From: Planctomycetaceae bacterium | GTDB taxonomy: Bacteria > Planctomycetota > Planctomycetia > Pirellulales > Pirellulaceae | Length of the DNA stretch: 42,371 nt | Assembly (NCBI GenBank): GCA_002709045.1 | Contig: PAPJ01000064.1 | Span: 1-42,371 of the forward strand | Reading direction: 5' to 3' | Shown here: piece after piece, positions 17,558 through 24,829 of the stretch | Numbering within the stretch: the first letter of the stretch is position 1 | Layout of the letters: every line of letters begins with the position of its first letter | Notes under the pieces: model-generated | Database searches by the model: none | What the model saw: the letters and a program-made list of their open reading frames with translations, nothing else | Told to the model about the DNA's origin: nothing | Translations under genes and position numbers: made by a program

Positions 17558-17601
17558 AACAGACCTGCGTTAAGACTTTCTTAATGCGGGTCTGTTTTTT
17601 T
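17558..17601. terminator. Long hairpin terminator shared by convergent aminotransferase and hisS genes
   Basis: Arms 17558-17575 and 17579-17596 can pair over 18 bp with two G-T pairs and a 3-nt loop. The plus side is followed by a run of T to 17601; on the minus side the A-rich left flank (17556-17559) gives a short U tract. The right arm contains the last codons and the stop (17581-17583) of hisS, so the hisS transcript would terminate in a hairpin formed by its own coding end. Expected to work strongly for the plus-strand gene and more weakly for hisS. Confidence 0.88.
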
Positions 17602-18942
17602 AATTCTCGCGGCTAATACGGATGCTGCATCGGTGATAAGGTGCTCTGTCTTACCACCAGTTGTCAGATCTTTGATTTGTACGGAATCACGAGCTAATTC
17701 ATCTTCACCGGCAATAATCGCATAATCAAAGCCTCTGCTATCAGCGTATTTGAGTTGCTGCCCCAGTTTTTTGGTATCCGGATAAACTTCGACATTGATT
17801 CCTGCGGATCGCAGGCTGGCAGCGATCTCCAGATACTTGCCGAGAGCGCTTTTGTCAAAATAAGTGATCAGTACGTCAGCCGGTGTCTTAACTTTGGCAA
17901 TGATGCCTAGTTCTTCCATCGCAGCCAGTAACCGGTCTAATCCGAGTGAAGCTCCGATCCCTGGTAGCTGCCGTTTCGTGTACAGTTCAGCCAGATTGTC
18001 ATATCGACCTCCACTACATACCGAACCGATACCCGGCAGGTCATCGAGGAAGGTTTCGAAGATTGCGCCGGTGTAATAGTCCAATCCCCGGGCAATAGCT
18101 ACATCGAGTTTGATGCGGTCGGAAGGAACACCCCCTGCCAGCATACCGGTTAGAATTTGCTCGAGCCGCTCGACGCCTTCCTGCCCCAACTCGTTATCTG
18201 CCACGAGGGGTCTGAGTTGTTCAAGAATTTCTTGATGGGTACCTTCCAGGGCAGCCATGGCCAGTACAGCGCGGGCCTGTTGTTCAGTGGTACCGGCTGT
18301 TGTTACCATTTCTGTCAGGACTTTTTCCGCACCAATTTTACCGAGCTTGTCCAGACTGCGAAGGACCGGAGTTGCCTGCTCGGATAAGCCCTCTTTTTCC
18401 AGCAGTCCGTTGAGAATCTGCCGATTATTTACGTGAATTGTGAACCGTTCGAAGCCAATGGCAGATAATAAAGCGTTGATGACCAGTCCGGTTTCAATGT
18501 CCGCGGCTACAGAGAGTGTGCCAATAGTATCGAAGTCGCACTGCATGAATTCCCGATACCGTCCCCGCTGCGTATTTTCACCGCGCCAGACAGGAGCGAT
18601 GTGATAACGCTTGAAGGGTGTTCCCAGATCGTTAATATGCTGAGCCACAAAACGGGCAAGTGGTACGGTCAGGTCAAAACGCATTCCAACATCACGTCCA
18701 CCATGATCCTGGAATTTGTACAGTTGCCGATCCGTTTCATCGCTACCTTTACCTGTCAGGATCTCCAGGTATTCCAGGGTGGGAGTATCGATTGGGCCGA
18801 ATCCAAAGCTACGATAAACTTCTTTTGCAGTCTGAATAAGCTGCTCGCGCGGAATCATGGTTTCCGGAAGATAATCCCGAAAGCCTTTTAGAGTCCGGGG
18901 TTGGATGAGTTGCGGTTTTTTAGGTTTATCTGAATTGCTCAT
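17581..18942 (-). CDS. hisS: Histidyl-tRNA synthetase
   Basis: A 453-residue class II aminoacyl-tRNA synthetase that charges tRNA-His with histidine. It shows GFRDYLPETMIPREQLIQ at the N terminus, PTLEYLEIL (motif 1 region), WRGENTQRGRYREFMQCDFD (motif 2 with its catalytic Arg), the histidine-specific GLDYYTGAIFE and SGGRYDNL, and motif 3 in GIGASLGLDRLL. The C-terminal ~95 residues (DVLITYFDKSALGKYLEIAA) form the anticodon-binding domain. Length is slightly above the E. coli enzyme. It is the last gene of a minus-strand operon, 9 nt after the YkgJ-family gene, and no Shine-Dalgarno site is seen before the ATG at 18942. It ends inside the shared terminator hairpin. Confidence 0.97.
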   Translation of the reverse strand: MSNSDKPKKPQLIQPRTLKGFRDYLPETMIPREQLIQTAKEVYRSFGFGPIDTPTLEYLEILTGKGSDETDRQLYKFQDHGGRDVGMRFDLTVPLARFVAQHINDLGTPFKRYHIAPVWRGENTQRGRYREFMQCDFDTIGTLSVAADIETGLVINALLSAIGFERFTIHVNNRQILNGLLEKEGLSEQATPVLRSLDKLGKIGAEKVLTEMVTTAGTTEQQARAVLAMAALEGTHQEILEQLRPLVADNELGQEGVERLEQILTGMLAGGVPSDRIKLDVAIARGLDYYTGAIFETFLDDLPGIGSVCSGGRYDNLAELYTKRQLPGIGASLGLDRLLAAMEELGIIAKVKTPADVLITYFDKSALGKYLEIAASLRSAGINVEVYPDTKKLGQQLKYADSRGFDYAIIAGEDELARDSVQIKDLTTGGKTEHLITDAASVLAARIKKTDPH

Positions 18943-18951
18943 GATCAGTCG

Positions 18952-19386
18952 TTAAACAATGACAGGCAGAGGGTTTGGTTGAGGGCTGCGAATGCTGCCG
19001 TTGTTTTTAGTCTGCAGGACGGCCTCTGCATATTCGTGAACCTGCTCAGGCGTTTCGAAGTAACGATCGTAGGTCCAGTCATCCTCGTATTCGCAGTTAT
19101 TAGTTGTGTATTCGCGACAGATTTGTGGTCGCGTTTCATAAATCCCACAGAGGTTATCATCACGAAGATGACGACAGTCAGTGTGAACCATGATGTACCA
19201 ATCGTCGTCGTCACTGAAGATGCTGGCACGGTCGTGAACTAAATACCAACGTAAAAAATCAAAGTCTTCCGCATCCTCGGGTGTCTCGATGGGAAGCGCA
19301 AAGTATCGACAACACTTGGCGGTGCAGTATTCACAGAGGACTTCCCCATCCTTAAGTTCTTCACGAGTCGGTTTAGTGCGAATCAT
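18952..19386 (-). CDS. YkgJ-family cysteine-cluster protein (putative Fe/Zn-binding)
   Basis: A 144-residue protein with the YkgJ/UPF0153 cysteine pattern: CEYCTAKCCRYF near residues 18-29, then TDCRHLRDDNLCGIYETRP and QICREYTTNNCEYE. These eight or so cysteines are thought to bind zinc or an iron-sulfur cluster; the biochemical role of the family is not established. The ATG at 19386 is preferred to the TTG one codon earlier. The gene lies 20 nt after the PII gene and 9 nt before hisS, so the three are almost certainly co-transcribed. The acidic stretch FSDDDDW near residue 60 is unusual but not diagnostic. Confidence 0.8.
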   Translation of the reverse strand: MIRTKPTREELKDGEVLCEYCTAKCCRYFALPIETPEDAEDFDFLRWYLVHDRASIFSDDDDWYIMVHTDCRHLRDDNLCGIYETRPQICREYTTNNCEYEDDWTYDRYFETPEQVHEYAEAVLQTKNNGSIRSPQPNPLPVIV

Positions 19387-19406
19387 CAATTTTCTGGTGG
19401 CATAAA

Positions 19407-19724
19407 TTACAGGGGGATTTCAGTAGTACCGTCGGAAGCTGGCATAACGAAGATTTTACCGTCTCCCATCCTGCCAGTCCGGGCAATCTCGGAAATCTTC
19501 TCAACAATCTCCTCGACTCTTGTTTCATCAACCCAAAGCGTGATCTCCACTTTAGGAAGAAATGCTGTCGCATATTCGTTGTCGTTGTACTCCTGAAGAC
19601 GTTCTTGTTGACGGCCGTAGCCTTTAACCTCGCGGACATTGAGCGCTTCCAAAGGAGCACGTTTTAGGCCTTCGAGGACTTTTTCTGCGAGGAAAGGTCG
19701 AACGATGGCAACAATCTGCTTCAT
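19407..19724 (-). CDS. PII-family signalling protein with altered C terminus
   Basis: A 105-residue PII protein aligned easily by eye with E. coli GlnB from its first residue: MKQIVAIVRP, EVKGYGRQQ, a T-loop with Tyr at 51 (NDNEYATAFLPKVEI) and signature 2 in TGRMGDGKIFV with Lys90. PII trimers bind ATP/ADP and 2-oxoglutarate and control nitrogen metabolism. The C terminus, however, reads VMPASDGTTEIPL; the usual IRIRTGE stretch with the two arginines (101 and 103) that contact nucleotide phosphates is missing. Nucleotide binding may therefore differ. The start at 19724 is chosen because GAGGA lies 8 nt before it; an upstream ATG at 19739 adds five residues. No glnA or amtB is nearby; instead the gene follows a ferredoxin-like gene by 41 nt. 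Confidence 0.85.
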   Translation of the reverse strand: MKQIVAIVRPFLAEKVLEGLKRAPLEALNVREVKGYGRQQERLQEYNDNEYATAFLPKVEITLWVDETRVEEIVEKISEIARTGRMGDGKIFVMPASDGTTEIPL

Positions 19725-19765
19725 CGTCAAATTCCTCAAAAAAAAACGCAGCGGAAAAGACAGAA

Positions 19766-20155
19766 CTAACTAAAGAAGTTCTCTCCAAACAGATTTAGAT
19801 CGGGGTTGGTGTCGACTGTAATATCACCGGTTATTTTACATTCACAGGCAAGTCGTGTTTGTTCCGGATTCTCCAGATATGAGAGCCCCATAACAGGATT
19901 TGGAAAAGGCGACATAAAGCACATTTTTTCCCAAAGTGTTAGGCTGTTGGTGTTTTCTCCGTGCCCCTCGGTTACAATCACCCGGCACGCACCATGAGAC
20001 GATAAACCTCTGCAAGCTAAACATTTAGCACAGGCTGCCAATAAATTAACGCCTTTAATACCACTGATATTCAATAGCTTTGCCGCATCTCGAATCGTAG
20101 TACCTTCCGGCACACTAATTTCCTGTTTTTCCTGTGAGAATATAACTTTAGGCAT
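19766..20155 (-). CDS. [2Fe-2S] ferredoxin-like protein with Cys-to-His at the second ligand
   Basis: A 129-residue protein with the plant/adrenodoxin-type beta-grasp ferredoxin layout: VPEGTTIRDAAKLLNI, then CRGLSSHGACRVIV and a late TRLACECKITGDITV. In adrenodoxin-like proteins the cluster is bound by C-x5-C-x2-C and a distant Cys. Here these positions are Cys48, His54, Cys57 and Cys104, so the second ligand is histidine (codon CAT, clear in the sequence). Further cysteines occur at 42, 45, 79 and 106 and could substitute. Ferredoxins carry single electrons between enzymes in the cytoplasm. It is the first gene of the operon with PII, YkgJ-family and hisS genes. The fold call is good; cluster type and function are uncertain. 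Confidence 0.75.
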   Translation of the reverse strand: MPKVIFSQEKQEISVPEGTTIRDAAKLLNISGIKGVNLLAACAKCLACRGLSSHGACRVIVTEGHGENTNSLTLWEKMCFMSPFPNPVMGLSYLENPEQTRLACECKITGDITVDTNPDLNLFGENFFS

Positions 20156-20348
20156 CGGTTCAAACTATGTGACAGGTCGAATGTTTATAGATTAATTTAG
20201 CCGTTAGTACCAATCGAACAGTTGGGGCTCCTTATTTAACCTATATCGACTATTATGGCAATCGTGTCGTAATAAGGAAGTGCACCTAACCAAAGAAACA
20301 TAGGAATTTGTCCTTTGAGGCAGGGATTGAGAAGGATGATTATTCAAA

Positions 20349-20609
20349 ATGGCTGAACGATCCAATTATCAAAACAAAATCATTAAAAACTATTATGACA
20401 ATCGCGAGAATATTGCGTTACAGCGATGTCAGGAGATAGTTACTGAACTCTATCTGGCAGAAGGTAAAAAAAAGCAAAGGCAGTGGGATTTACTGGCTAC
20501 CCATTTGGAAAAGCTGGAAGTTCCTCAGGCTACGATTGATCATTTGCGCAGTCAGGATAATGTAGAAGTCGTTGCCAATTTTGTGACCAATCTTTCCAAA
20601 GGCCGATAA
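20349..20609 (+). CDS. Small conserved-looking protein of unknown function
   Basis: An 86-residue protein with no signal peptide or membrane helix, mostly helical and charged (NKIIKNYYDNRENIALQRCQ, then KQRQWDLLATHLEKL). I recognise no domain. It begins at ATG 20349 and its stop is 10 nt before the TTG start of the Fe-type alcohol dehydrogenase, whose Shine-Dalgarno AAGGAG follows the stop directly, so the two are co-transcribed and probably coupled. The tight coupling and normal codon use for this region argue that it is a real gene; an accessory role for the dehydrogenase is possible but unproven. Confidence 0.65.
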   Translation: MAERSNYQNKIIKNYYDNRENIALQRCQEIVTELYLAEGKKKQRQWDLLATHLEKLEVPQATIDHLRSQDNVEVVANFVTNLSKGR

Positions 20610-20619
20610 GGAGTCGGTA

Positions 20620-21825
20620 TTGGCAAAATCATTTTGGAGTTTTGGAACACCGGGGCAGTTGTTGTTTGGACGGAAGTCCGTTGCCCAACTAGCTGAGCTA
20701 GCCACTCGTTTTGGCTGGCAACGGGCGTTGATTGTCACAGATCAAAATCTGTTGGACGCCGGTGTTGTCAATTCTGTACAAACAGCGTTAGCCGCTGGTG
20801 GAGCGATGATGGAGGTCTTTAGCGAAGGCGAGGCCGAACCGTCAATTCTGGCTGCCGAAGAAAGTTTAAAATGTGCTTTGGATTTCAGACCGGATGTTAT
20901 AGTTGGTGTCGGTGGAGGATCTAATCTGGATCTGTCCAAAAACACTGCCGCTGCGTTTACTCATCAGGGTCATCCGACTGATTACTTTGGATTCGATAAA
21001 GTACCCGGGCCAACACTGCCTTTAGTATGCATTCCGACCACGGCGGGAACAGGTAGTGAAGTTTCTCATTCGATGGTGCTCACTGATAAAGCACAGCAGA
21101 TTAAGGTTTCCGGGCAGAGCGAATTTTTTCGTCCAGACTGGGCGATTGTGGATCCGGAACTTACATACTCATGTCCGCGGCAGGTTGCAGCCGATAGCGG
21201 TATTGATGCGCTTACGCATGCTATCGAAGCCGTCACCACCGTTGAATTTGATCAATTGGAAATTCCTCCAGGGGAAACCTGTGCTTATGACGGACGATAT
21301 GAATTAACTGCGGCACTTGCCGAGCGAGCTATTCGGATTTGTGGACGTTATCTAGAACCGGCGGTGTTGGAAGAAAATAATTTTCAGGCCAAAGATCAGA
21401 TGGCATTAGCAGCAACTTTGGCGGGGATGGCATTTTCAAATAGCGGTGTCGCTTTAGTGCATGCGTTGGAGTACCCGATGGGTGGAGAACTGCACTGTTC
21501 GCACGGTCTTGGCAACGGTTTATTGCTGCCATATGTGATGCAATTTAATATCGAATCACGACGCGACACTTTCGCCAATATTGCCGAATGGCTAGGCGCT
21601 GGCTCGGCAGGTGAGGCGGAACCGACAGCAGAAGATGCCGTGAAAGCAGTTGAAAGACTACGAGAGTCGATTGGCATTGCTCACCGGATAAGAGATATTG
21701 GGGGTAAAGAACAACAGCTTCAATCGTTCACTGAAAAGGCAATGAAGATTCAAAGGCTGTTTTGGCTTAACCCACGACCTGCATCCTATGATGATATATA
21801 CGAAATCTATCGCGCGGCTTTTTAG
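20620..21825 (+). CDS. Iron-containing (group III) alcohol dehydrogenase
   Basis: A 401-residue NAD(P)-dependent dehydrogenase of the Fe-ADH family. The nucleotide-binding domain has VGVGGGSNLDLSKNTAAAF near residues 90-110 and IPTTAGTGSEVSHSMVL near 138-154. The metal site is visible as DSGIDALTHAIEAV (Asp and His ligands) and HALEYPMGGELHCSHGLGNG (two more His). The family reduces aldehydes or oxidises alcohols and includes 1,3-propanediol, lactaldehyde and hydroxybutyrate dehydrogenases; the substrate cannot be fixed from sequence. The start is TTG at 20620, supported by AAGGAG at 20608-20613 at 6-7 nt spacing, a case where the ribosome site decides a non-ATG start. Its 3' end overlaps the next gene by 38 nt if that gene starts at 21788. 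Confidence 0.88.
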   Translation: MAKSFWSFGTPGQLLFGRKSVAQLAELATRFGWQRALIVTDQNLLDAGVVNSVQTALAAGGAMMEVFSEGEAEPSILAAEESLKCALDFRPDVIVGVGGGSNLDLSKNTAAAFTHQGHPTDYFGFDKVPGPTLPLVCIPTTAGTGSEVSHSMVLTDKAQQIKVSGQSEFFRPDWAIVDPELTYSCPRQVAADSGIDALTHAIEAVTTVEFDQLEIPPGETCAYDGRYELTAALAERAIRICGRYLEPAVLEENNFQAKDQMALAATLAGMAFSNSGVALVHALEYPMGGELHCSHGLGNGLLLPYVMQFNIESRRDTFANIAEWLGAGSAGEAEPTAEDAVKAVERLRESIGIAHRIRDIGGKEQQLQSFTEKAMKIQRLFWLNPRPASYDDIYEIYRAAF

Positions 21826-22711
21826 CATGTGCAGTTTATTGACCTGGCTGCCTGCCACTACATACGGACAGGTGGTCACATACCCCCCCAGCGATCTCCG
21901 CAGCATTCCACAGGATGTAATTCTGCCGCCAATGGTGCAATCGCTGCCCGCAGCCGGCACCCGTGTTCGTGAAACCCATCCGGATTACCGACATACCGAG
22001 GTTTATCATGCTACTTATCTACCGACCGATTGGCGACAAGACAGTAAATATCCGGTCATCATTGAATTCGCAGGAAACGGACCATTTCGAAGTCGCTTTG
22101 GAGATGTAAGTACCGGTCTGGTCGAAGGTAGCCGCATGGGCATTGGAATCAGCCGGGGCGAAAAGTTCATTTGGATCTGTATGCCGTACTTGAATAATAT
22201 TGGTACTAAAAACGTAACCCAATGGTGGGGTAATCCGACTTCCCATGACCCTCGTCCGACTGTCGAGTATTGCAAGAAAACAGTCGATTGGATTTGTGAA
22301 ATGTATGGTGGTGACCGGAAACGAATCCTGTTGGTTGGATTTTCGCGTGGAGCTATTGCCTGCAATTATCTGGGTCTCTATGACGCAGAAATTGCCGGGT
22401 TGTGGAAGGCAATGATTCCCTATAGTCATTATGACGGTGTGCAACGTTGGGAATATCCCCAAAGCGATATGCTATCTGCTCGCCTGAGACTTAAACGCCT
22501 TGGCGGGACGCCGCAGTTGATTTGCCACGAAGACAATGGACGCTCTACCCTGAACGCCACAAAAGAATATTTAGAAAGAACGGCGATCCCGGGCAATTTT
22601 ACATTCCTGTCGACCGGCTTCAGAAATCACAATGATGCCTGGATTTTGCGCCCTAGTCCCGCACGAGAAAAACTGAACCGCTGGGTTGAAAAACATGTTC
22701 TTGACAACTAA
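21788..22711 (+). CDS. Secreted alpha/beta-hydrolase-like protein
   Basis: A 307-residue protein with a probable signal peptide (IARLFSMCSLLTWLPATTYG). The mature part has an esterase-like core: YPVIIEFAGNGPF as the first strand and oxyanion region, RILLVGFSRGAIACNY with the nucleophile motif G-x-S-x-G near residue 186, and a likely catalytic His in the STGFRNHNDAWIL segment near the end. Such enzymes hydrolyse esters, often in polysaccharide decoration or depolymerisation. ATG at 21788 gives a proper positively charged signal start but overlaps the dehydrogenase gene by 38 nt; ATG at 21827 avoids the overlap and leaves a shorter signal. It ends 3 nt before the DUF1611 gene. Substrate is unknown. 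Confidence 0.7.
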   Translation: MMIYTKSIARLFSMCSLLTWLPATTYGQVVTYPPSDLRSIPQDVILPPMVQSLPAAGTRVRETHPDYRHTEVYHATYLPTDWRQDSKYPVIIEFAGNGPFRSRFGDVSTGLVEGSRMGIGISRGEKFIWICMPYLNNIGTKNVTQWWGNPTSHDPRPTVEYCKKTVDWICEMYGGDRKRILLVGFSRGAIACNYLGLYDAEIAGLWKAMIPYSHYDGVQRWEYPQSDMLSARLRLKRLGGTPQLICHEDNGRSTLNATKEYLERTAIPGNFTFLSTGFRNHNDAWILRPSPAREKLNRWVEKHVLDN

Positions 22712-22714
22712 TGA

Positions 22715-23800
22715 ATGTTTAATATGGATGAGAGAAAAATGTCTGAACGAAAAATGATAATTCTGACTGAGGGAAATTCTGATCCGCATACTGCGAAAAC
22801 AGGATGTAGTATTCTACGCTATCGTCCCGAAGAAGTTGTTGCTGTCCTCGACAACACGCTTTGTGGCAAGCCGGTGTCCGAATATTTGGGAGTTGGAGAG
22901 GGATTGAAATTTATTGGTAGCATTGATGACGCTGCTGAAGCAAATTGTTTGTTGATTGGGATTGCGCCTCCGGGTGGAAAAATCCCTGAAAGCTGGCGTT
23001 CGATTATTTTTCGTGCAATTGAATGTGGGATGAATATTGTTTCCGGCCTGCACGACTTCATCACCGACGATCCTGAGTTTGTGGCGGCTGCAGAACAACA
23101 GGGTATCGAGTTAATTGATGTTCGCAAAAATGATTTCACCACGATCGCTCGGCGTCCCGGATTTCGTGAAGAATGTTTTCGGGTTCACACGGTAGGACAC
23201 GATTGCAGTATCGGGAAGATGCTAACAGCCGTTGAACTGACCGAAGGTTTGAAAGAACGCGGAGTGGATGCAAAATTTTGTGCGACCGGGCAGACAGGAA
23301 TTATGCTTGAAGGTTCCGGTTATCCAATGGATCGCGTGATTGCAGATTTTATCAGCGGAGCTGCTGAACAACTGGTTCTGGAAAATGAACATCATGAGGT
23401 ATTGTTGATTGAAGGGCAGGGTAGCTTGGTGCATCCCAGTTATTCAGCCGTCACACTGGGGATTTTACACGGTTCAGCTCCCCAGGCTTTAGTTCTTTGT
23501 TATGAAGTTTTGCGTGATAAGGTGACCGGAGTCGAGCATGTTGCAATACCGGAACTTTCAGAAATCCGCCGGATCTTCGAAGTGATGTCCAATGTTCATC
23601 AGCCATGCGAAGTGATCGGTATCTCTATGAACAGTCGCAGAGTTGGTGAAGATGAAGCACAGTTGGAACGACAACGCGTAGCGGAAAAACTTGGATTGCC
23701 GATTACTGATATTATTCGATTTGGGCGTGATGAACTGGTGGACGCAGTGATTGCTGCCAGAGAACGCTATCTGCAATCACTGAACTCTGCTGCTCGATAA
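22715..23800 (+). CDS. dgcN: DUF1611 family protein, DgcN-like (D-glutamate N-acetyltransferase)
   Basis: A 361-residue DUF1611 protein. An N-terminal Rossmann-like domain (~1-145) contains GIAPPGGKIPESWR, and a C-terminal P-loop-like domain starts with VHTVGHDCSIGKMLTAVEL near residues 157-175. It is followed by FCATGQTGIMLEGSG and LLIEGQGSLVHPSYSAV, all hallmark stretches of the family. In marine bacteria DgcN has been reported, as I recall, to acetylate D-glutamate, with the neighbouring enolase-superfamily DgcA racemising the product to N-acetyl-L-glutamate. The same gene pair occurs here, with the dgcA-like gene starting 9 nt after this stop. Start choice is open: ATGs at 22715, 22724 and 22739 are in frame, and the last has a GAGAG stretch before it. 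The family call is firm, the reaction moderately so. Confidence 0.8.
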   Translation: MFNMDERKMSERKMIILTEGNSDPHTAKTGCSILRYRPEEVVAVLDNTLCGKPVSEYLGVGEGLKFIGSIDDAAEANCLLIGIAPPGGKIPESWRSIIFRAIECGMNIVSGLHDFITDDPEFVAAAEQQGIELIDVRKNDFTTIARRPGFREECFRVHTVGHDCSIGKMLTAVELTEGLKERGVDAKFCATGQTGIMLEGSGYPMDRVIADFISGAAEQLVLENEHHEVLLIEGQGSLVHPSYSAVTLGILHGSAPQALVLCYEVLRDKVTGVEHVAIPELSEIRRIFEVMSNVHQPCEVIGISMNSRRVGEDEAQLERQRVAEKLGLPITDIIRFGRDELVDAVIAARERYLQSLNSAAR

Positions 23801-23809
23801 GGTGTGACG

Positions 23810-24829
23810 ATGGAACTGATTATTCACGATTTTGAACTGCCACTTTTACATCCGTTTACGATCTCTCGTGAAACCATTACGGTCCAGCCGTCGGTCATCG
23901 TTGAATTACGCGATGGTCAGATCTCGGGATTTGGAGAAGCGACAACCAATAGTTATTACGGTGCGACGAGGGAACGATTACGCGAATCACTTGAAATATG
24001 TCGAGAGCTTGTAGAGAACAGAGTCTGGCATGAACCACAACAGTTGTGGAAAATGGCTGGTGAGAGAACCGATGACACCTTCGCGTTATGTGCGCTTGAT
24101 TTGGCAGCCCATGATTTGTGGGGAAAACGTCTTGGGAAACCGGTTTATGAATTGTGGGGGCTGACCACTGATAATAATCCACCCAGTAACTATACCATTG
24201 GCATTGATAAAATTGATGTCATGGTGAGTAAGCTGCAGGAATTTGGTGACTGGCCTGTGTACAAAATAAAACTTGGCACAGAGCATGATCTGGAAATCGT
24301 ATCTCAGTTAAGAGAGCATACTGACGCGCGTTTCCGTGTTGATGCAAATTGTGCCTGGACACCCCGGCAGACAATTGAATTATCCAAGCCTTTGGCGGAT
24401 CTCGGTGTGGAATTTATTGAACAACCCCTTCCGGCGGATCAAATTGAGCAAATGGAAGAAGTGTTCGATCTGTCGGCGTTACCAGTTATCGCTGATGAAA
24501 ATTGTCTGGTACCGGCAGATGTTGATGCCTGTATCGGCCGATTTCATGGCATCAATATTAAGTTAGTTAAATGTGGTGGCCTGACGCCTGCCCGCAAAAT
24601 GATCGAAAAGGCGCGTCAGTCTGAATTACGGGTAATGGTTGGTTGTATGACAGAATCCACAGTCGGAATATCAGCAATTGCTCAGATTTTACCGATGTTG
24701 GACTATGTCGATATGGATGGAGCGGCGTTGCTGGCAAGTGACATTGCCAGCGGTTGTGAAGTCAGACAGGGTGTTTGCTATTATCCCGATGTTGCTGGTA
24801 ACGGAATTACGCTTCACGGTCAGGTCTGA
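23810..24829 (+). CDS. dgcA: Enolase-superfamily racemase/epimerase, DgcA-like
   Basis: A 339-residue protein of the muconate-lactonising/dipeptide-epimerase branch of the enolase superfamily. The capping domain is ~1-120, then the barrel with the acid-base K-x-K (YKIKLG, about residue 152-154), metal ligands Asp in RVDANCAW, Glu in FIEQPLP and Asp in IADENC, the second catalytic Lys in NIKLVKCGG, and a DxD motif in YVDMDGAALL. Enzymes of this type epimerise L-Ala-D/L-Glu dipeptides or N-acylated amino acids; adjacency to dgcN favours N-acetyl-glutamate racemisation. ATG at 23810 is preferred, with AAGGTG 5 nt before it; GTG at 23804 is in frame. The 3' end overlaps dprA (opposite strand) by 23 nt. 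The alternative is a peptidoglycan dipeptide epimerase (YcjG/YkfB). Confidence 0.82.
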   Translation: MELIIHDFELPLLHPFTISRETITVQPSVIVELRDGQISGFGEATTNSYYGATRERLRESLEICRELVENRVWHEPQQLWKMAGERTDDTFALCALDLAAHDLWGKRLGKPVYELWGLTTDNNPPSNYTIGIDKIDVMVSKLQEFGDWPVYKIKLGTEHDLEIVSQLREHTDARFRVDANCAWTPRQTIELSKPLADLGVEFIEQPLPADQIEQMEEVFDLSALPVIADENCLVPADVDACIGRFHGINIKLVKCGGLTPARKMIEKARQSELRVMVGCMTESTVGISAIAQILPMLDYVDMDGAALLASDIASGCEVRQGVCYYPDVAGNGITLHGQV

